Assembly (NCBI GenBank): GCA_025350645.1
Contig: JANXXM010000145.1
Coordinates: 29,331-93,330, forward strand
Source: Ferruginibacter sp.
GTDB taxonomy: Bacteria > Bacteroidota > Bacteroidia > Chitinophagales > Chitinophagaceae
DNA length: 64,000 nt
Direction of reading: 5' to 3'
This document shows, one piece after another, positions 9,357 through 18,308 of this stretch. Below the pieces are notes generated by a model that had not been told where the DNA came from, searched no databases, and saw only the letters and a list, made by a program, of their open reading frames with translations. Position 1 is the stretch's first letter. Each line of letters starts with the position of its first letter. Both the position numbers and the translations under genes were made by a program.

Positions 9357-9571
9357 ATAATTTTACAGAAGGCGTAGATTTTTATTTTAATGAGCAGTGT
9401 CTTATGGTACTTACTGCAACTTATCATTTAAAAAGAGGCACTTGCTGTGGCAATGTTTGTTTACATTGCCCCTATACCTATGAAAACGTACCAGAGCCGG
9501 AACGAACTGCCATTTTAAAAGAAAAGAAAAATGCTTTGATAAATAATCATGAAAAAAATAATTCCTCATAA
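9353..9571 (+). CDS. DUF5522 small cysteine-rich protein
   Basis: A protein of 72 residues with a compact cysteine cluster (GTCCGNVCLHCPYTYENVP) that fits the DUF5522 pattern. The four cysteines could bind a metal or iron-sulfur cluster, but the function is not established. It overlaps trmB by 4 bases and the next gene by 23 bases, so it is likely translated as part of the same operon. Confidence 0.75.
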   Translation: MNNFTEGVDFYFNEQCLMVLTATYHLKRGTCCGNVCLHCPYTYENVPEPERTAILKEKKNALINNHEKNNSS

Positions 9572-9932
9572 TCTGCCTGTTGTAAAAACTAAGAAAGATA
9601 GCTTTACTTTTTTTGATGATGTATATGCCATAGTACGGCAAATACCCAAAGGCAGGGTTACTTCTTATGGGGCTATTGCAAACTACTTAGGCACAAAGCT
9701 TTCGGCCCGCATGGTGGGCTGGGCAATGAATGCAGCCCATAGTCAAAAACCAAAAATACCTGCACACCGGGTTGTAAACAGAAATGGAATGCTAACCGGC
9801 AGAATGCATTTTGCAACACCCACTTTAATGGAAGAATTATTATTAAAAGAAAAAATAATGGTGAAGGATAATATTACTATCATCAACTTTGAAAAATATT
9901 TTTGGGATCCTGCACAAGAATTAGAATTTTAA
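9549..9932 (+). CDS. Alkyltransferase-like (Atl) DNA-binding protein
   Basis: Homologue of the C-terminal DNA-binding domain of O6-alkylguanine-DNA alkyltransferase, 127 residues. It keeps the helix-turn-helix region (GRVTSYGAIANYLGTKLSARMVGWAMN) with the nucleotide-flipping Arg. The active-site motif PCHRV reads IPAHRVVN, so the acceptor Cys is Ala and direct alkyl transfer is impossible. Known Atl proteins bind alkylated bases and flag them for nucleotide excision repair; the same role is inferred here. It overlaps the DUF5522 gene by 23 bases. Confidence 0.85.
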   Translation: MKKIIPHNLPVVKTKKDSFTFFDDVYAIVRQIPKGRVTSYGAIANYLGTKLSARMVGWAMNAAHSQKPKIPAHRVVNRNGMLTGRMHFATPTLMEELLLKEKIMVKDNITIINFEKYFWDPAQELEF

Positions 9933-9978
9933 TACTGTGAAAATATTAGTTAAAGACCATTATAATTACTATACTACC

Positions 9979-10701
9979 ATGAGTGAAATTACACAAGGCA
10001 AAATTACTTTTATCAATCATGATAAGAAGTATGCCATTATTGAATACCTACAGGGTAATAAAAAAAAAGTTGTAAGTACAAGCATAGATGATGCGTTACA
10101 AAAAAAAGAAAAATTAAAAGGAATTATAAAAAAAACACATCATTACATGGTGGGGGATGTAGTAAGTTTCAGGGTGCGGTTATCTGACAGAGGCGATAAG
10201 ATGATAGCAGATAAAACGGAATTTTTATATAATAATGCATTGGATGTTTTGCTGAATAAAAGCAGTGAAACCAATAAATTTACAGGCTATCTTAAAATAG
10301 CTGATGATAAATATTATGTAAAAGAAATAGATAGTTATTTGTTTTTTCCCGTACCTTTTTCACTCTGGCAAATAGTACCTACAGAAAATGAATTAAACGA
10401 ACAGGTAACTTTTTCTTTGGAAAATACGCACAAAAAAGAAAAAATATTTGCATCCCTTTTTAACAACCGCTACATACCCGAATTTGAGCAGGCAGTAAAA
10501 TTGTTTAAAAGCAAAACTCCTGTAGATGCTACAGTGTATAAGATTACCCCACTGGGTATTTATGTAAATGTTGTAAGCGATAAAATACAATCTAAACTAT
10601 TGCCGGAGAAAGATAATAAAATTGCCGTTGGTGATGTCATTAAAATCATTATCACACATTTAGCAAAAGATAAGATAGCGGTTAAAAAGGCAGATGCTTA
10701 A
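9979..10701 (+). CDS. S1/cold-shock-like OB-fold RNA-binding protein
   Basis: A product of 240 residues from the ATG at 9979 (a GTG at 9937 would add 14 residues). The N-terminus resembles a cold-shock-like OB fold (TQGKITFINHDKKYAIIEY). The C-terminus looks like an S1 domain (DATVYKITPLGIYVNVV, GDVIKIIITHL). The middle is lysine-rich with no recognised family. Likely an RNA-binding or translation-related protein, but no specific function can be assigned. It is last in the trmB run, 46 bases after the Atl gene. Confidence 0.55.
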   Translation: MSEITQGKITFINHDKKYAIIEYLQGNKKKVVSTSIDDALQKKEKLKGIIKKTHHYMVGDVVSFRVRLSDRGDKMIADKTEFLYNNALDVLLNKSSETNKFTGYLKIADDKYYVKEIDSYLFFPVPFSLWQIVPTENELNEQVTFSLENTHKKEKIFASLFNNRYIPEFEQAVKLFKSKTPVDATVYKITPLGIYVNVVSDKIQSKLLPEKDNKIAVGDVIKIIITHLAKDKIAVKKADA

Positions 10702-10718
10702 TTGTTCCAATAATGCTA

Positions 10719-11303
10719 TCAGTTATAAAACGGCTGTATCATATAATAAACAATAACCCCGCTTACGGCTACAAAAAACCAAATTGGCCAGGTAATGCGT
10801 ACGAGCTTTTTATGTTTTTCATACTCACCCGTTAGCGCACGATATGCTGTAAATAAAATGAAAGGCAAAACAATTGCTGCCAGTGGAATATGTGTACCCA
10901 ATAAAATATAGTACAATAAACGACTTGTTCCCGCCATTATTTTTTCATTTATAGATAAAATACCATCATGGTCAATATCCCCATATTTTGTTTCTCCTGC
11001 TAATAAATGATGTGCTATATAACTCAATAAAAATAATACCGAGAGTGCTATTGCAGCCAGCATTATACCCCGGTGCAGTTTATAGTTTTTACTTTTTATG
11101 CTTATCAATCCTGCCAAAAGTAAAATGGCTACTATACTATTTATTACAGCATTAATAGTCGCAAAAACATGTACGTTAAAAGATAATGCCACATTTAATT
11201 TATACCTGCTCATTAAAGCAACTGCTATAAAAACTACAATAGACACTATCCAGATAAGCAATTTTGCTTTATTATCGTTTTTTACAAAAGAAGGCTGTAA
11301 CAT
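10719..11303 (-). CDS. DUF420 membrane protein (CtaM-like) with EF-hand loop
   Basis: A membrane protein of 194 residues with about five transmembrane helices. His residues sit at helix ends (YIAHHLL, LLGTHIPLA), a DUF420 feature. DUF420 proteins such as CtaM are linked to heme-copper oxidase maturation. That fits its place as the last gene of the oxidase block, 3 bases after SCO1. Residues 109-120 (DIDHDGILSINE) form a perfect canonical EF-hand calcium loop between two helices, which is unexpected in this family as I know it. Role in oxidase assembly is inferred from context. Confidence 0.75.
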   Translation of the reverse strand: MLQPSFVKNDNKAKLLIWIVSIVVFIAVALMSRYKLNVALSFNVHVFATINAVINSIVAILLLAGLISIKSKNYKLHRGIMLAAIALSVLFLLSYIAHHLLAGETKYGDIDHDGILSINEKIMAGTSRLLYYILLGTHIPLAAIVLPFILFTAYRALTGEYEKHKKLVRITWPIWFFVAVSGVIVYYMIQPFYN

Positions 11304-11306
11304 ATT

Positions 11307-12095
11307 TTAATAATTCGGTTTTAACTTTCTTTTTTTACCCAGCCATGCAGTTCCAAAAATTACTAAACCAATGGCAATAAAAATAATGGGAAGTATTGGA
11401 ATAAATTCTCTGAAAATAGAAGGGCTTTTTTTATCTCTTTCCAGCATTAATGTAGGAATATCTCTGGCAAGCTGTGCAAGTTTTATAGTATCAAAACCAT
11501 TATACCAACCACGTATAACCCGGTTACTATCCAGCAAATAAAAATTTTCGGAATGTATAAATCCTGTATCAATTCCAGGGTCGGCAGTGGTTGCTTTCAT
11601 TTCTTTAAGTGCCAGGTTATATATTTCCTGTTTATTCCCTGTTAGAAACCACCAGCTATCGTGGTTTGCTTCAAACTTATCCGCAAAAGAACGAAGGCGA
11701 GGTATACTATCTCTTTCAGGGTCTATACTTATAGTGAGAAATTGCACAATGCTATCATTTTTTTCAAAACTTTTTTGCATTCGGCGCATGTTGCGGGCAA
11801 GCCCGGGGCAAATGCTGGGGCAGGAAGTAAAGAAAAAATCTATCACTAGTATTTTACCATGTAAATCATCTAAAGAAACTTTATTACCAAGCTGGTTGGT
11901 AAATTGCATATTGGCAACTTTATGCCAAATGGTATCATCAACTTGTTTGCCTCTCTTACTTTGTACACCAATGCTATCATAAAAATAATGAGGAGGCATG
12001 TGTACTGCATCTTTACTTACATATTTCACTATCCAATATCCTGTAAACGGCAATAACATAGCCAAAAGGAGAGCAAGAATCGCTTTTTTATTCAA
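11307..12095 (-). CDS. SCO1/SenC-family copper chaperone
   Basis: Thioredoxin-fold protein for copper insertion into the CuA site of cytochrome c oxidase subunit II. It has 262 residues: an N-terminal anchor (residues 5-24), the copper motif SCPSICPG (CxxxC) near residue 92, and the distal His in FIHSENFYLLD. A second hydrophobic helix near the C-terminus (about 230-252) suggests it is anchored at both ends. It is separated from the cox genes by a terminator but is directly followed by the DUF420 gene. Confidence 0.9.
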   Translation of the reverse strand: MNKKAILALLLAMLLPFTGYWIVKYVSKDAVHMPPHYFYDSIGVQSKRGKQVDDTIWHKVANMQFTNQLGNKVSLDDLHGKILVIDFFFTSCPSICPGLARNMRRMQKSFEKNDSIVQFLTISIDPERDSIPRLRSFADKFEANHDSWWFLTGNKQEIYNLALKEMKATTADPGIDTGFIHSENFYLLDSNRVIRGWYNGFDTIKLAQLARDIPTLMLERDKKSPSIFREFIPILPIIFIAIGLVIFGTAWLGKKRKLKPNY

Positions 12096-12211
12096 AGTAT
12101 ATATGCTTTATAAAACACTTTTACTTAACCATAAAAATGTTTTGCAAAGATAGTTGATATGCTGTTTGGGTTGATGAAAAATAGCTATTGTTCCATACAT
12201 TTTTTCAATAA

Positions 12212-12242
12212 AAAAAGCCATACTTTTTCAAGTATGGCTTTT
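12212..12242 (-). terminator. Intrinsic terminator after cytochrome oxidase genes
   Basis: Perfect 11-bp inverted repeat (AAGCCATACTT / AAGTATGGCTT) with a 4-base loop, flanked by A and T tracts. It lies just downstream of the subunit IV stop and before SCO1, so it may limit readthrough into the assembly genes. Confidence 0.8.
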
Positions 12243-12260
12243 ATAAAAATGATATAATGA

Positions 12261-12689
12261 TTAATCTTTTGCTCCTTCTTTTACAGGCACTGTTTGCACT
12301 TTTTGAATATTCGGTTTGCTGTACCCATTGGTATTTCTAAGATTTTTCCAACTATTACCATCGTACAAAAAGGCAATAATAAACCACACAAAAAGCACCA
12401 GCGGTACTGTAATGGTCATTATCATATTTCTAACTTCATCCCCTAAATGCATAAAAACAGAAACGATATAATATGCTTTTAAAAGTGTGAGTACTCCTAT
12501 AACTATTTTAGTAGAAAGTACTGCGGTATGCGACATTCCCGCTCCTTTAAAATAGAGAAAATATCCAAGACCCAACTCTACCATTGTTAAAAAAGACAAT
12601 ACCCAAAACACATTCCATATACGCTTTGTACCACTACCACTATGGTCTGGTGCGTGAGATATTTCGGGAGAAATGATATGTTGACTCAT
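12261..12689 (-). CDS. Cytochrome c oxidase subunit IV (prokaryotic type)
   Basis: A small integral membrane subunit, 142 residues, with three transmembrane segments (about 26-46, 56-80, 88-109). The pattern around YYIVSVFMHLGDEVRNM matches the prokaryotic subunit IV/CyoD-like family. It is the last gene before the terminator in the oxidase block, 75 bases after the larger subunit III gene. It is not catalytic; in relatives it stabilises the complex. Confidence 0.82.
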   Translation of the reverse strand: MSQHIISPEISHAPDHSGSGTKRIWNVFWVLSFLTMVELGLGYFLYFKGAGMSHTAVLSTKIVIGVLTLLKAYYIVSVFMHLGDEVRNMIMTITVPLVLFVWFIIAFLYDGNSWKNLRNTNGYSKPNIQKVQTVPVKEGAKD

Positions 12690-12764
12690 AAACTTATTTT
12701 TTTAAATGACCGTGTGATGTGATCAATATTTTATGGGAATATTAAATGTGCTACAGCTAAAATT

Positions 12765-13646
12765 TTATACCAGATAAAAACAAAGAAATACGAATACCCA
12801 AACAAGATCTACAAAGTGCCAATATAGTCCTGCCTTTTCTATCATTTCATAATGCCCTCGCTGGTCAAAATGACCCAGCTTAGTTTTTATGTACATGATT
12901 ATATTGATAACCACACCGCTAAATACATGAAAACCATGAAACCCGGTAATACCAAAGAAATAACTTCCAAAAGCGGGGCGGCCAACATTATTTACATGAA
13001 AATCTGCAGTATTACTTATCATATTTACTAATTCCGTATTGTTCATTACAGCAGTGTTATGTACTTCTGCAGCACCATGGTGCAGTGTACCCGCTATATT
13101 TGCCAGTTGCTCATGAGGTGTGTTTTGTAATGCTGCTACCATAACTTCATGTGGTATATGGGTGCCCCATGGGTTGGAACTTGCTGTAGTAGGTAAAACT
13201 GATAATGTGCCATCATTTAATAACGCCACATGTTCTCCGGTAAGTAAATGCGTCCACTCCCATGCCTGGCAACTAAGAAAAGCAATACCACCAATAATAG
13301 TAAGGATCATAAATTTTTCAACTCCCTTTCTGTTCATATTATGCCCTTCGTGCACAGCAAGTACCATCGTAACCGAACTAAATATTAACACAAACGTCAT
13401 AATACTTACAAATACCAATGGCAGGTTTGCATGTCCTAAAAAAGGTACAGAATTAAAAACCTGATTCGGATCTGGCCAGTCATTTACACTGAACCTAATG
13501 GTACCATAGCTAATAAGAAATGCACCAAAAGTAAATGCATCACTCATTAAAAAGTACCACATCATTACTTTTCCATAGCTGGCGTTAAAAGGGCTTCTTC
13601 CCCCATTCCACCATTTTGTACCCGCTGGTATTGCTGCTGTTGACAT
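12765..13646 (-). CDS. Cytochrome c oxidase subunit III (larger paralogue)
   Basis: Heme-copper oxidase subunit III of 293 residues. The core segments WYFLMSDAFTFGAFLISYG, SCQAWEWTHLL and FFGITGFHGFHVFSGVV match the family. Between the CQAWEW helix and the FGSYFFG helix lies a long polar insertion of about 70 residues (near 135-205) that would face the periplasm. It follows a second, shorter subunit III gene on the same strand. Two adjacent subunit III genes occur in other Bacteroidota oxidase clusters; whether both enter one enzyme is unclear. Confidence 0.88.
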   Translation of the reverse strand: MSTAAIPAGTKWWNGGRSPFNASYGKVMMWYFLMSDAFTFGAFLISYGTIRFSVNDWPDPNQVFNSVPFLGHANLPLVFVSIMTFVLIFSSVTMVLAVHEGHNMNRKGVEKFMILTIIGGIAFLSCQAWEWTHLLTGEHVALLNDGTLSVLPTTASSNPWGTHIPHEVMVAALQNTPHEQLANIAGTLHHGAAEVHNTAVMNNTELVNMISNTADFHVNNVGRPAFGSYFFGITGFHGFHVFSGVVINIIMYIKTKLGHFDQRGHYEMIEKAGLYWHFVDLVWVFVFLCFYLV

Positions 13647-13753
13647 AAATATTTTAAATATTAATTCCGATAATTAATTAATGAGTATGATATAATTTAT
13701 TATTTAGTTAAACTTAATGCTCATTACTGGGCTTAAAAGTTTTATCTGATTCT

Positions 13754-14320
13754 TTATCTTATCATCAACAAAAACATCAGTAAATAAACCCAAAGTATAT
13801 CTACAAAATGCCAGTATGTATTCATAAGATCTACAGGTACAATACTGTAATTTCTCACTTTCGTATTAAACGCCTGCAACGACATTACTATTAATGCTAT
13901 AACTCCTCCTATTACATGCAGTGCGTGTAAGCCTACAATTACATATAAAAAGGAGTAGGATACATTTGCCTGTAACGTAATTCCTTTTGTCCATAATTGT
14001 TGAAATCCAACTATTTGAAGAATGATAAAAATTACGCCCAACACTAGTGTAATAGCCATCATAGTTCTATAGCGACTCATTAATCTTTCTTTAAAAGCCT
14101 TTACTGCTATCCAAAGGGTAATGCTACTCAAAATTATTACTGCAGTGCTGTACCAAAATGCAACCGGCAAATCAAAAGTGGTCCAGTTTACCTGGTTTCG
14201 TTTTACTATATAAGCACTGGTAAGGCCCGCAAACATCATTAATATACTGCCAATACCTACCCACAAAGTAAATTTATGAGGATGTATTTTTGTTTTTTTT
14301 TCTATCGTCACTGTACTCAT
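13754..14320 (-). CDS. Cytochrome c oxidase subunit III (shorter paralogue)
   Basis: A 188-residue subunit III homologue with five hydrophobic helices. FLYVIVGLHALHVIGGVIAL and NTYWHFVDILWVYLLMFL are typical of the family. The ATG at 14320 (MSTVTIEKKTKIHPHK) is preferred; an upstream in-frame ATG would add 19 residues overlapping the end of ctaB. It sits between heme O synthase and the larger subunit III gene. Confidence 0.87.
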   Translation of the reverse strand: MSTVTIEKKTKIHPHKFTLWVGIGSILMMFAGLTSAYIVKRNQVNWTTFDLPVAFWYSTAVIILSSITLWIAVKAFKERLMSRYRTMMAITLVLGVIFIILQIVGFQQLWTKGITLQANVSYSFLYVIVGLHALHVIGGVIALIVMSLQAFNTKVRNYSIVPVDLMNTYWHFVDILWVYLLMFLLMIR

Positions 14321-14342
14321 CTTATTTTTTAAAATCTTTAAA

Positions 14343-15263
14343 TTATAATTTATTGGCCCATAAACTAAGAAATACAATCATTAAATAAAAATAAGAGCCA
14401 AACATCACCATTCTGGCGCTTGCCTTATCCATTTTTATAAACAGTTTTATACTTAGCAAAACCATAGCTACATTACAACCTAACACTATCCACATACTTA
14501 TTTCACCGCTTATTCCATAATAGTAGGGCAGTATTCCCACAGGTATCATCATAGTGCTATACATGATGGTTTGCAGTGCTGTAAATTTAGTTGGCCCTTT
14601 ATCACCCGGCAATAATTTAAAACCAGCTTTGCTATAATCTTCATGCGCTATCCAGGCTATTGCCCAAAAGTGTGGAAACTGCCAGAGAAACTGTATCCCA
14701 AATAAAATCCAGCCGCCACTGCTAAAACTATCTGTAGCAGCAACCCAGCCAATGAGACAAGGTAAAGCCCCTGGTATTGCCCCTACTAGTACAGCAACTG
14801 AGTTTACTTTTTTTAATGGTGTATAAATAAAACCATAAATAAATAAACTTGCCAGCCCTACCAGCGCACTATTCAGGTTAAAAAAATACCACATCATTCC
14901 AACGCCAAGTATCCCTGTTACCAGTGCAAATGTATAACCCTCTTTTACACTCATTCTGCCACTGGCAATTGGCCTGGAGGCAGTTCTTTTCATCAGGGCA
15001 TCGGTATCTTTTTCCAATACCTGGTTTACAGTATTGGCACTGCCGGTTATACACAACCCTGCAATAAAAAGTAAAAGAACTAAAACCAATACATGTAAAG
15101 TAAAACCAGCCTTTTGGTATGGTGCTATTAAAAAACTTACTACTGTACTAAATACAACCATAAAACTCAGTGTGAATTTTATAAGCTGAAAATAATCTTT
15201 TACTTTACTTGCAAGGGCAAAAGATTTTGAGCCAGCTATTGTTGTATTTTCTATTTTATTCAT
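14343..15263 (-). CDS. ctaB: Protoheme IX farnesyltransferase (heme O synthase)
   Basis: UbiA-family prenyltransferase that adds a farnesyl group to heme b, making heme O, the precursor of the heme A used by the neighbouring oxidase. It has 306 residues and about nine transmembrane helices. The prenyl-diphosphate/Mg motif is NQVLEKDTDALMKRTASRP, and the second loop reads DYSKAGFKLLPGDKG. It lies between subunit I and the shorter subunit III. No ctaA (heme A synthase) is visible in the window. Confidence 0.93.
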   Translation of the reverse strand: MNKIENTTIAGSKSFALASKVKDYFQLIKFTLSFMVVFSTVVSFLIAPYQKAGFTLHVLVLVLLLFIAGLCITGSANTVNQVLEKDTDALMKRTASRPIASGRMSVKEGYTFALVTGILGVGMMWYFFNLNSALVGLASLFIYGFIYTPLKKVNSVAVLVGAIPGALPCLIGWVAATDSFSSGGWILFGIQFLWQFPHFWAIAWIAHEDYSKAGFKLLPGDKGPTKFTALQTIMYSTMMIPVGILPYYYGISGEISMWIVLGCNVAMVLLSIKLFIKMDKASARMVMFGSYFYLMIVFLSLWANKL

Positions 15264-15332
15264 CTTAAAACTGAATAGCTTTTTTGCCTTTTTGGAATTA
15301 GCAAATTAGCACATCAGCAAATTTGATATTTA

Positions 15333-17147
15333 TTAATGTTTCTCCTCATCATCTCCTACTGGTACATTCTGCATTATAAAGTCTTTTCCATCTTTACTTT
15401 CTTTTGCATAGTCGTAAGGCCACCTGTGCACTTCTGGTATTTCTCCCACCCAGTTGCCATGCCCTGGCCTTATGGGTGTTGTCCATTCCAGTGTATTGGC
15501 ATCCCATGGGTTCATGGTGGTAACTTTTCTTCCTTTCCAGATGCTGTAAAAGAAGTTTATGATAAACAGTAGCTGAGCTGCGAAAACTATCATTGCTATT
15601 AAACTAATAAATTCATTTAAGCCTCCAAACATTTTAAATGATTCCCAGGTAGAAAAATCGTAGTACCTGCGGGGCATACCTGCAAGACCTTCGTAGTGCA
15701 TTGGCCAGAATATTAAATAAGCACCTACAATTGTTACCCAAAAATGAATATAAGCAAGCGTGTTATTTAAATAAGTACCAAACATTTTTGGATACCAATG
15801 ATAGACACCTGCAAATAATCCAAAGAAAGATGCTACACCCATTACAATATGAAAGTGAGCTATTACAAAATAAGTATCGTGCAGGTGAATATCCAATGCA
15901 GAGTTGCCAAGAAAGATACCTGTAAGACCACCACTTATGAACAAGCTTACAAAGCCGATGGCAAATAACATAGCTGGGGTAAAGCGAATATTTCCCCGCC
16001 ACAAAGTAGTGAGCCAGTTAAATACTTTAATAGCAGAAGGTACCGCTATTAATAAAGTAAGTAATACAAAAATACCCCCGAGGTAAGGATTGAGCCCGGT
16101 TACAAACATGTGATGTGCCCATACAAGAAATGCTAAGACAGTAATAGCAAATAACGACCCCACCATTGCCATATAACCAAATATAGGTTTACGGCTGTTT
16201 ACAGATAATATTTCTGACGACATTCCCATTGCCGGTAACAAAATTATATACACTTCAGGGTGACCAAGAAACCAGAATAGATGCTGAAATAAAATGGCGC
16301 TTCCGCCTTCGTTTGGCAAAATTTTACCTGCCACCACTATATCACTTAGAAAAAAACTTGTTCCTAAGTTTCTATCAAACAATAACAATATTGCGCCGGA
16401 TAATAACACAGGAAAAGAAAGAACGCCTAATACCGCTGTAAAGAAAAATGCCCAGATGGTAAGCGGCATCCTCGTCATACTCATCCCTTTTGTGCGCATG
16501 TTAAGCACCGTAGTAATATAATTTAAACCGCCTAATAAAGAGGATACTATAAATAATGCCATACTCACCAGCCAAAGATCCATACCTATTTTACTTCCCA
16601 TAGATGCATCGCCCAGTGCGCTTAGGGGCGGGTATACAGTCCATCCGCCACTTGCAGGGCCTGTTTGTACAAACAATGAAGAAATCATAACTACAGACGC
16701 CATAAAGAAAAACCAGTAGCTAAGCATATTTAATAAAGGCGATGCCATATCTCTTGCACCAATTTGCAATGGAATTAAAAAGTTGGAAAATGTGCCGCTT
16801 AGTCCTGCAGTAAGTACAAAAAATACTAGTATTGTACCATGCATAGTTACCAATGCATAATAAAATTCCGGTTGTATTTTTCCGCCTTTTGCCCAGTGGC
16901 CAAACAAATCTTCCAGCCATGGAAAGGTAGATTCTGGATAGCCCAGTTGCAACCGAAATATTACGGAAAATAATCCGCCAATAAAGGCCCAGATAATACC
17001 CGTGACTAAAAATTGTTTTGCTATTGTTTTATGATCCTGGCTAAAAACGTATTTGGTAATGAACGTTTCTTTGTGATGGTGTTCTGCGTGACTATCGCCC
17101 TGTACACCATGCAGGATTGCTTCGTTTGCGGTGATTACGGTACTCAT
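15333..17147 (-). CDS. ctaD: Cytochrome c oxidase subunit I
   Basis: Catalytic subunit, 604 residues and about 12 transmembrane helices, reducing O2 at the heme a3-CuB centre and pumping protons. Ligand motifs are all present: LVTMHGTILVF (low-spin heme His), WFLGHPEVYIILLP (CuB His with the cross-linked Tyr and the D-channel Glu), WAHHMFVTG (two CuB His), and DTYFVIAHFHIVMG (heme a3 and heme a His). The HPEV Glu points to an A1-type oxidase. It lies 27 bases after subunit II in the same operon. Confidence 0.96.
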   Translation of the reverse strand: MSTVITANEAILHGVQGDSHAEHHHKETFITKYVFSQDHKTIAKQFLVTGIIWAFIGGLFSVIFRLQLGYPESTFPWLEDLFGHWAKGGKIQPEFYYALVTMHGTILVFFVLTAGLSGTFSNFLIPLQIGARDMASPLLNMLSYWFFFMASVVMISSLFVQTGPASGGWTVYPPLSALGDASMGSKIGMDLWLVSMALFIVSSLLGGLNYITTVLNMRTKGMSMTRMPLTIWAFFFTAVLGVLSFPVLLSGAILLLFDRNLGTSFFLSDIVVAGKILPNEGGSAILFQHLFWFLGHPEVYIILLPAMGMSSEILSVNSRKPIFGYMAMVGSLFAITVLAFLVWAHHMFVTGLNPYLGGIFVLLTLLIAVPSAIKVFNWLTTLWRGNIRFTPAMLFAIGFVSLFISGGLTGIFLGNSALDIHLHDTYFVIAHFHIVMGVASFFGLFAGVYHWYPKMFGTYLNNTLAYIHFWVTIVGAYLIFWPMHYEGLAGMPRRYYDFSTWESFKMFGGLNEFISLIAMIVFAAQLLFIINFFYSIWKGRKVTTMNPWDANTLEWTTPIRPGHGNWVGEIPEVHRWPYDYAKESKDGKDFIMQNVPVGDDEEKH

Positions 17148-17174
17148 GATTTTAAATTTTCTTTATTTCTGGTC

Positions 17175-18233
17175 TTATTTTTTCACAGGCAATATAGCCG
17201 CTATTAATTTTTTTGTTGTATCTGGTGTTGCTGGTTTTGCTGTGGGATCTTTATCAGGATACATTGCATAATAATCAGGTTTCTGAGCATCCAGCCATTT
17301 ATTATATTCCCCTTCTGTTTCTACAACAATAATACCCCTCATAGAAAAATGGCTTTTGCCACAAACCTGGTCACAGCTTATCTCATACCTAAAGTTTACA
17401 TTACCGGTGCGTACTTTCATTTGTTCTGTTGTGTACTGCGGGGTAAACCACATGGTTGTAGGTATACCAGGCACTGCATCCATCTTCATTCTAAAATGCG
17501 GAAGACCTACATCATGAATTACATCCATAGCACCAATAACCAGTTTTACCGGTTTATTTACGGGCATGTGCATTTCCGTAGTTTTTAAATCATCCAAACT
17601 TGCAGGATCTTGAAAATCTACCCCCAAGGTATTACCAGATGGCTTGTTGTATAATCGATAATTTTTTTTGCCTAACACCCCATCCTTACCAGGATATCGT
17701 ATGTCCCATGCAAACTGATGCCCCGTAATTTCTATAAGTGTGGCATTTTTGGGAGCTTCACCCGTCATTTTGAACCAGTTTACCAGTCCAAAAACCACCA
17801 ACACAGTAAGAAAAATAGCCGGCACTGTTGTCCATAATAATTCCAGCTTAGTATTGTGGGGGAAAAAGAAAGCTTTTTTACCATCTTTTTCCTGATACCT
17901 AAAGGAAAACCAAAATAATAAAATCTGTGTAATTAAGAATACAACGCCTGTTACACCTATTGTTATATACAACATTAAATCAATCTTCTCGCCTTCTACA
18001 GATGCAGATCCTGCAGGGAAAAGTGTTTTAGGGTAGAACCATTCGTTACAAACATATACTCCTATCAATCCTAAAATTAAAAAACTGATGAGCAAAAACC
18101 CATTAATTTTATTGGTTTGTTTTCTGGTTTTATCTTCCCCTTTTAATACACTTACATACTCGCTTGCCTTTGCTATCTGGAATATTACCAGAAAAACCAT
18201 TATAACAATTGCTATTATTAATAACTCTTTCAT
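17175..18233 (-). CDS. ctaC: Cytochrome c oxidase subunit II
   Basis: Carries the binuclear CuA centre that accepts electrons from cytochrome c. It has 352 residues. CuA ligands are seen in HDVGLPHFRMKMDAVPG and SCDQVCGKSHFSMRG (CxxxC, His, Met). There is no CxxCH, so unlike caa3 oxidases there is no fused cytochrome c. About four hydrophobic segments precede the cupredoxin domain, two more than the classical hairpin. Electrons would have to come from an ACIII cytochrome domain (ActA or ActE) or a separate carrier. Confidence 0.94.
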   Translation of the reverse strand: MKELLIIAIVIMVFLVIFQIAKASEYVSVLKGEDKTRKQTNKINGFLLISFLILGLIGVYVCNEWFYPKTLFPAGSASVEGEKIDLMLYITIGVTGVVFLITQILLFWFSFRYQEKDGKKAFFFPHNTKLELLWTTVPAIFLTVLVVFGLVNWFKMTGEAPKNATLIEITGHQFAWDIRYPGKDGVLGKKNYRLYNKPSGNTLGVDFQDPASLDDLKTTEMHMPVNKPVKLVIGAMDVIHDVGLPHFRMKMDAVPGIPTTMWFTPQYTTEQMKVRTGNVNFRYEISCDQVCGKSHFSMRGIIVVETEGEYNKWLDAQKPDYYAMYPDKDPTAKPATPDTTKKLIAAILPVKK

Positions 18234-18308
18234 ATCAAATTTATATTGTGCGTATGTAGCAATATCGAAATTGCTATATCATCAAACTTATTTTTTACTT
18301 CACCTATT

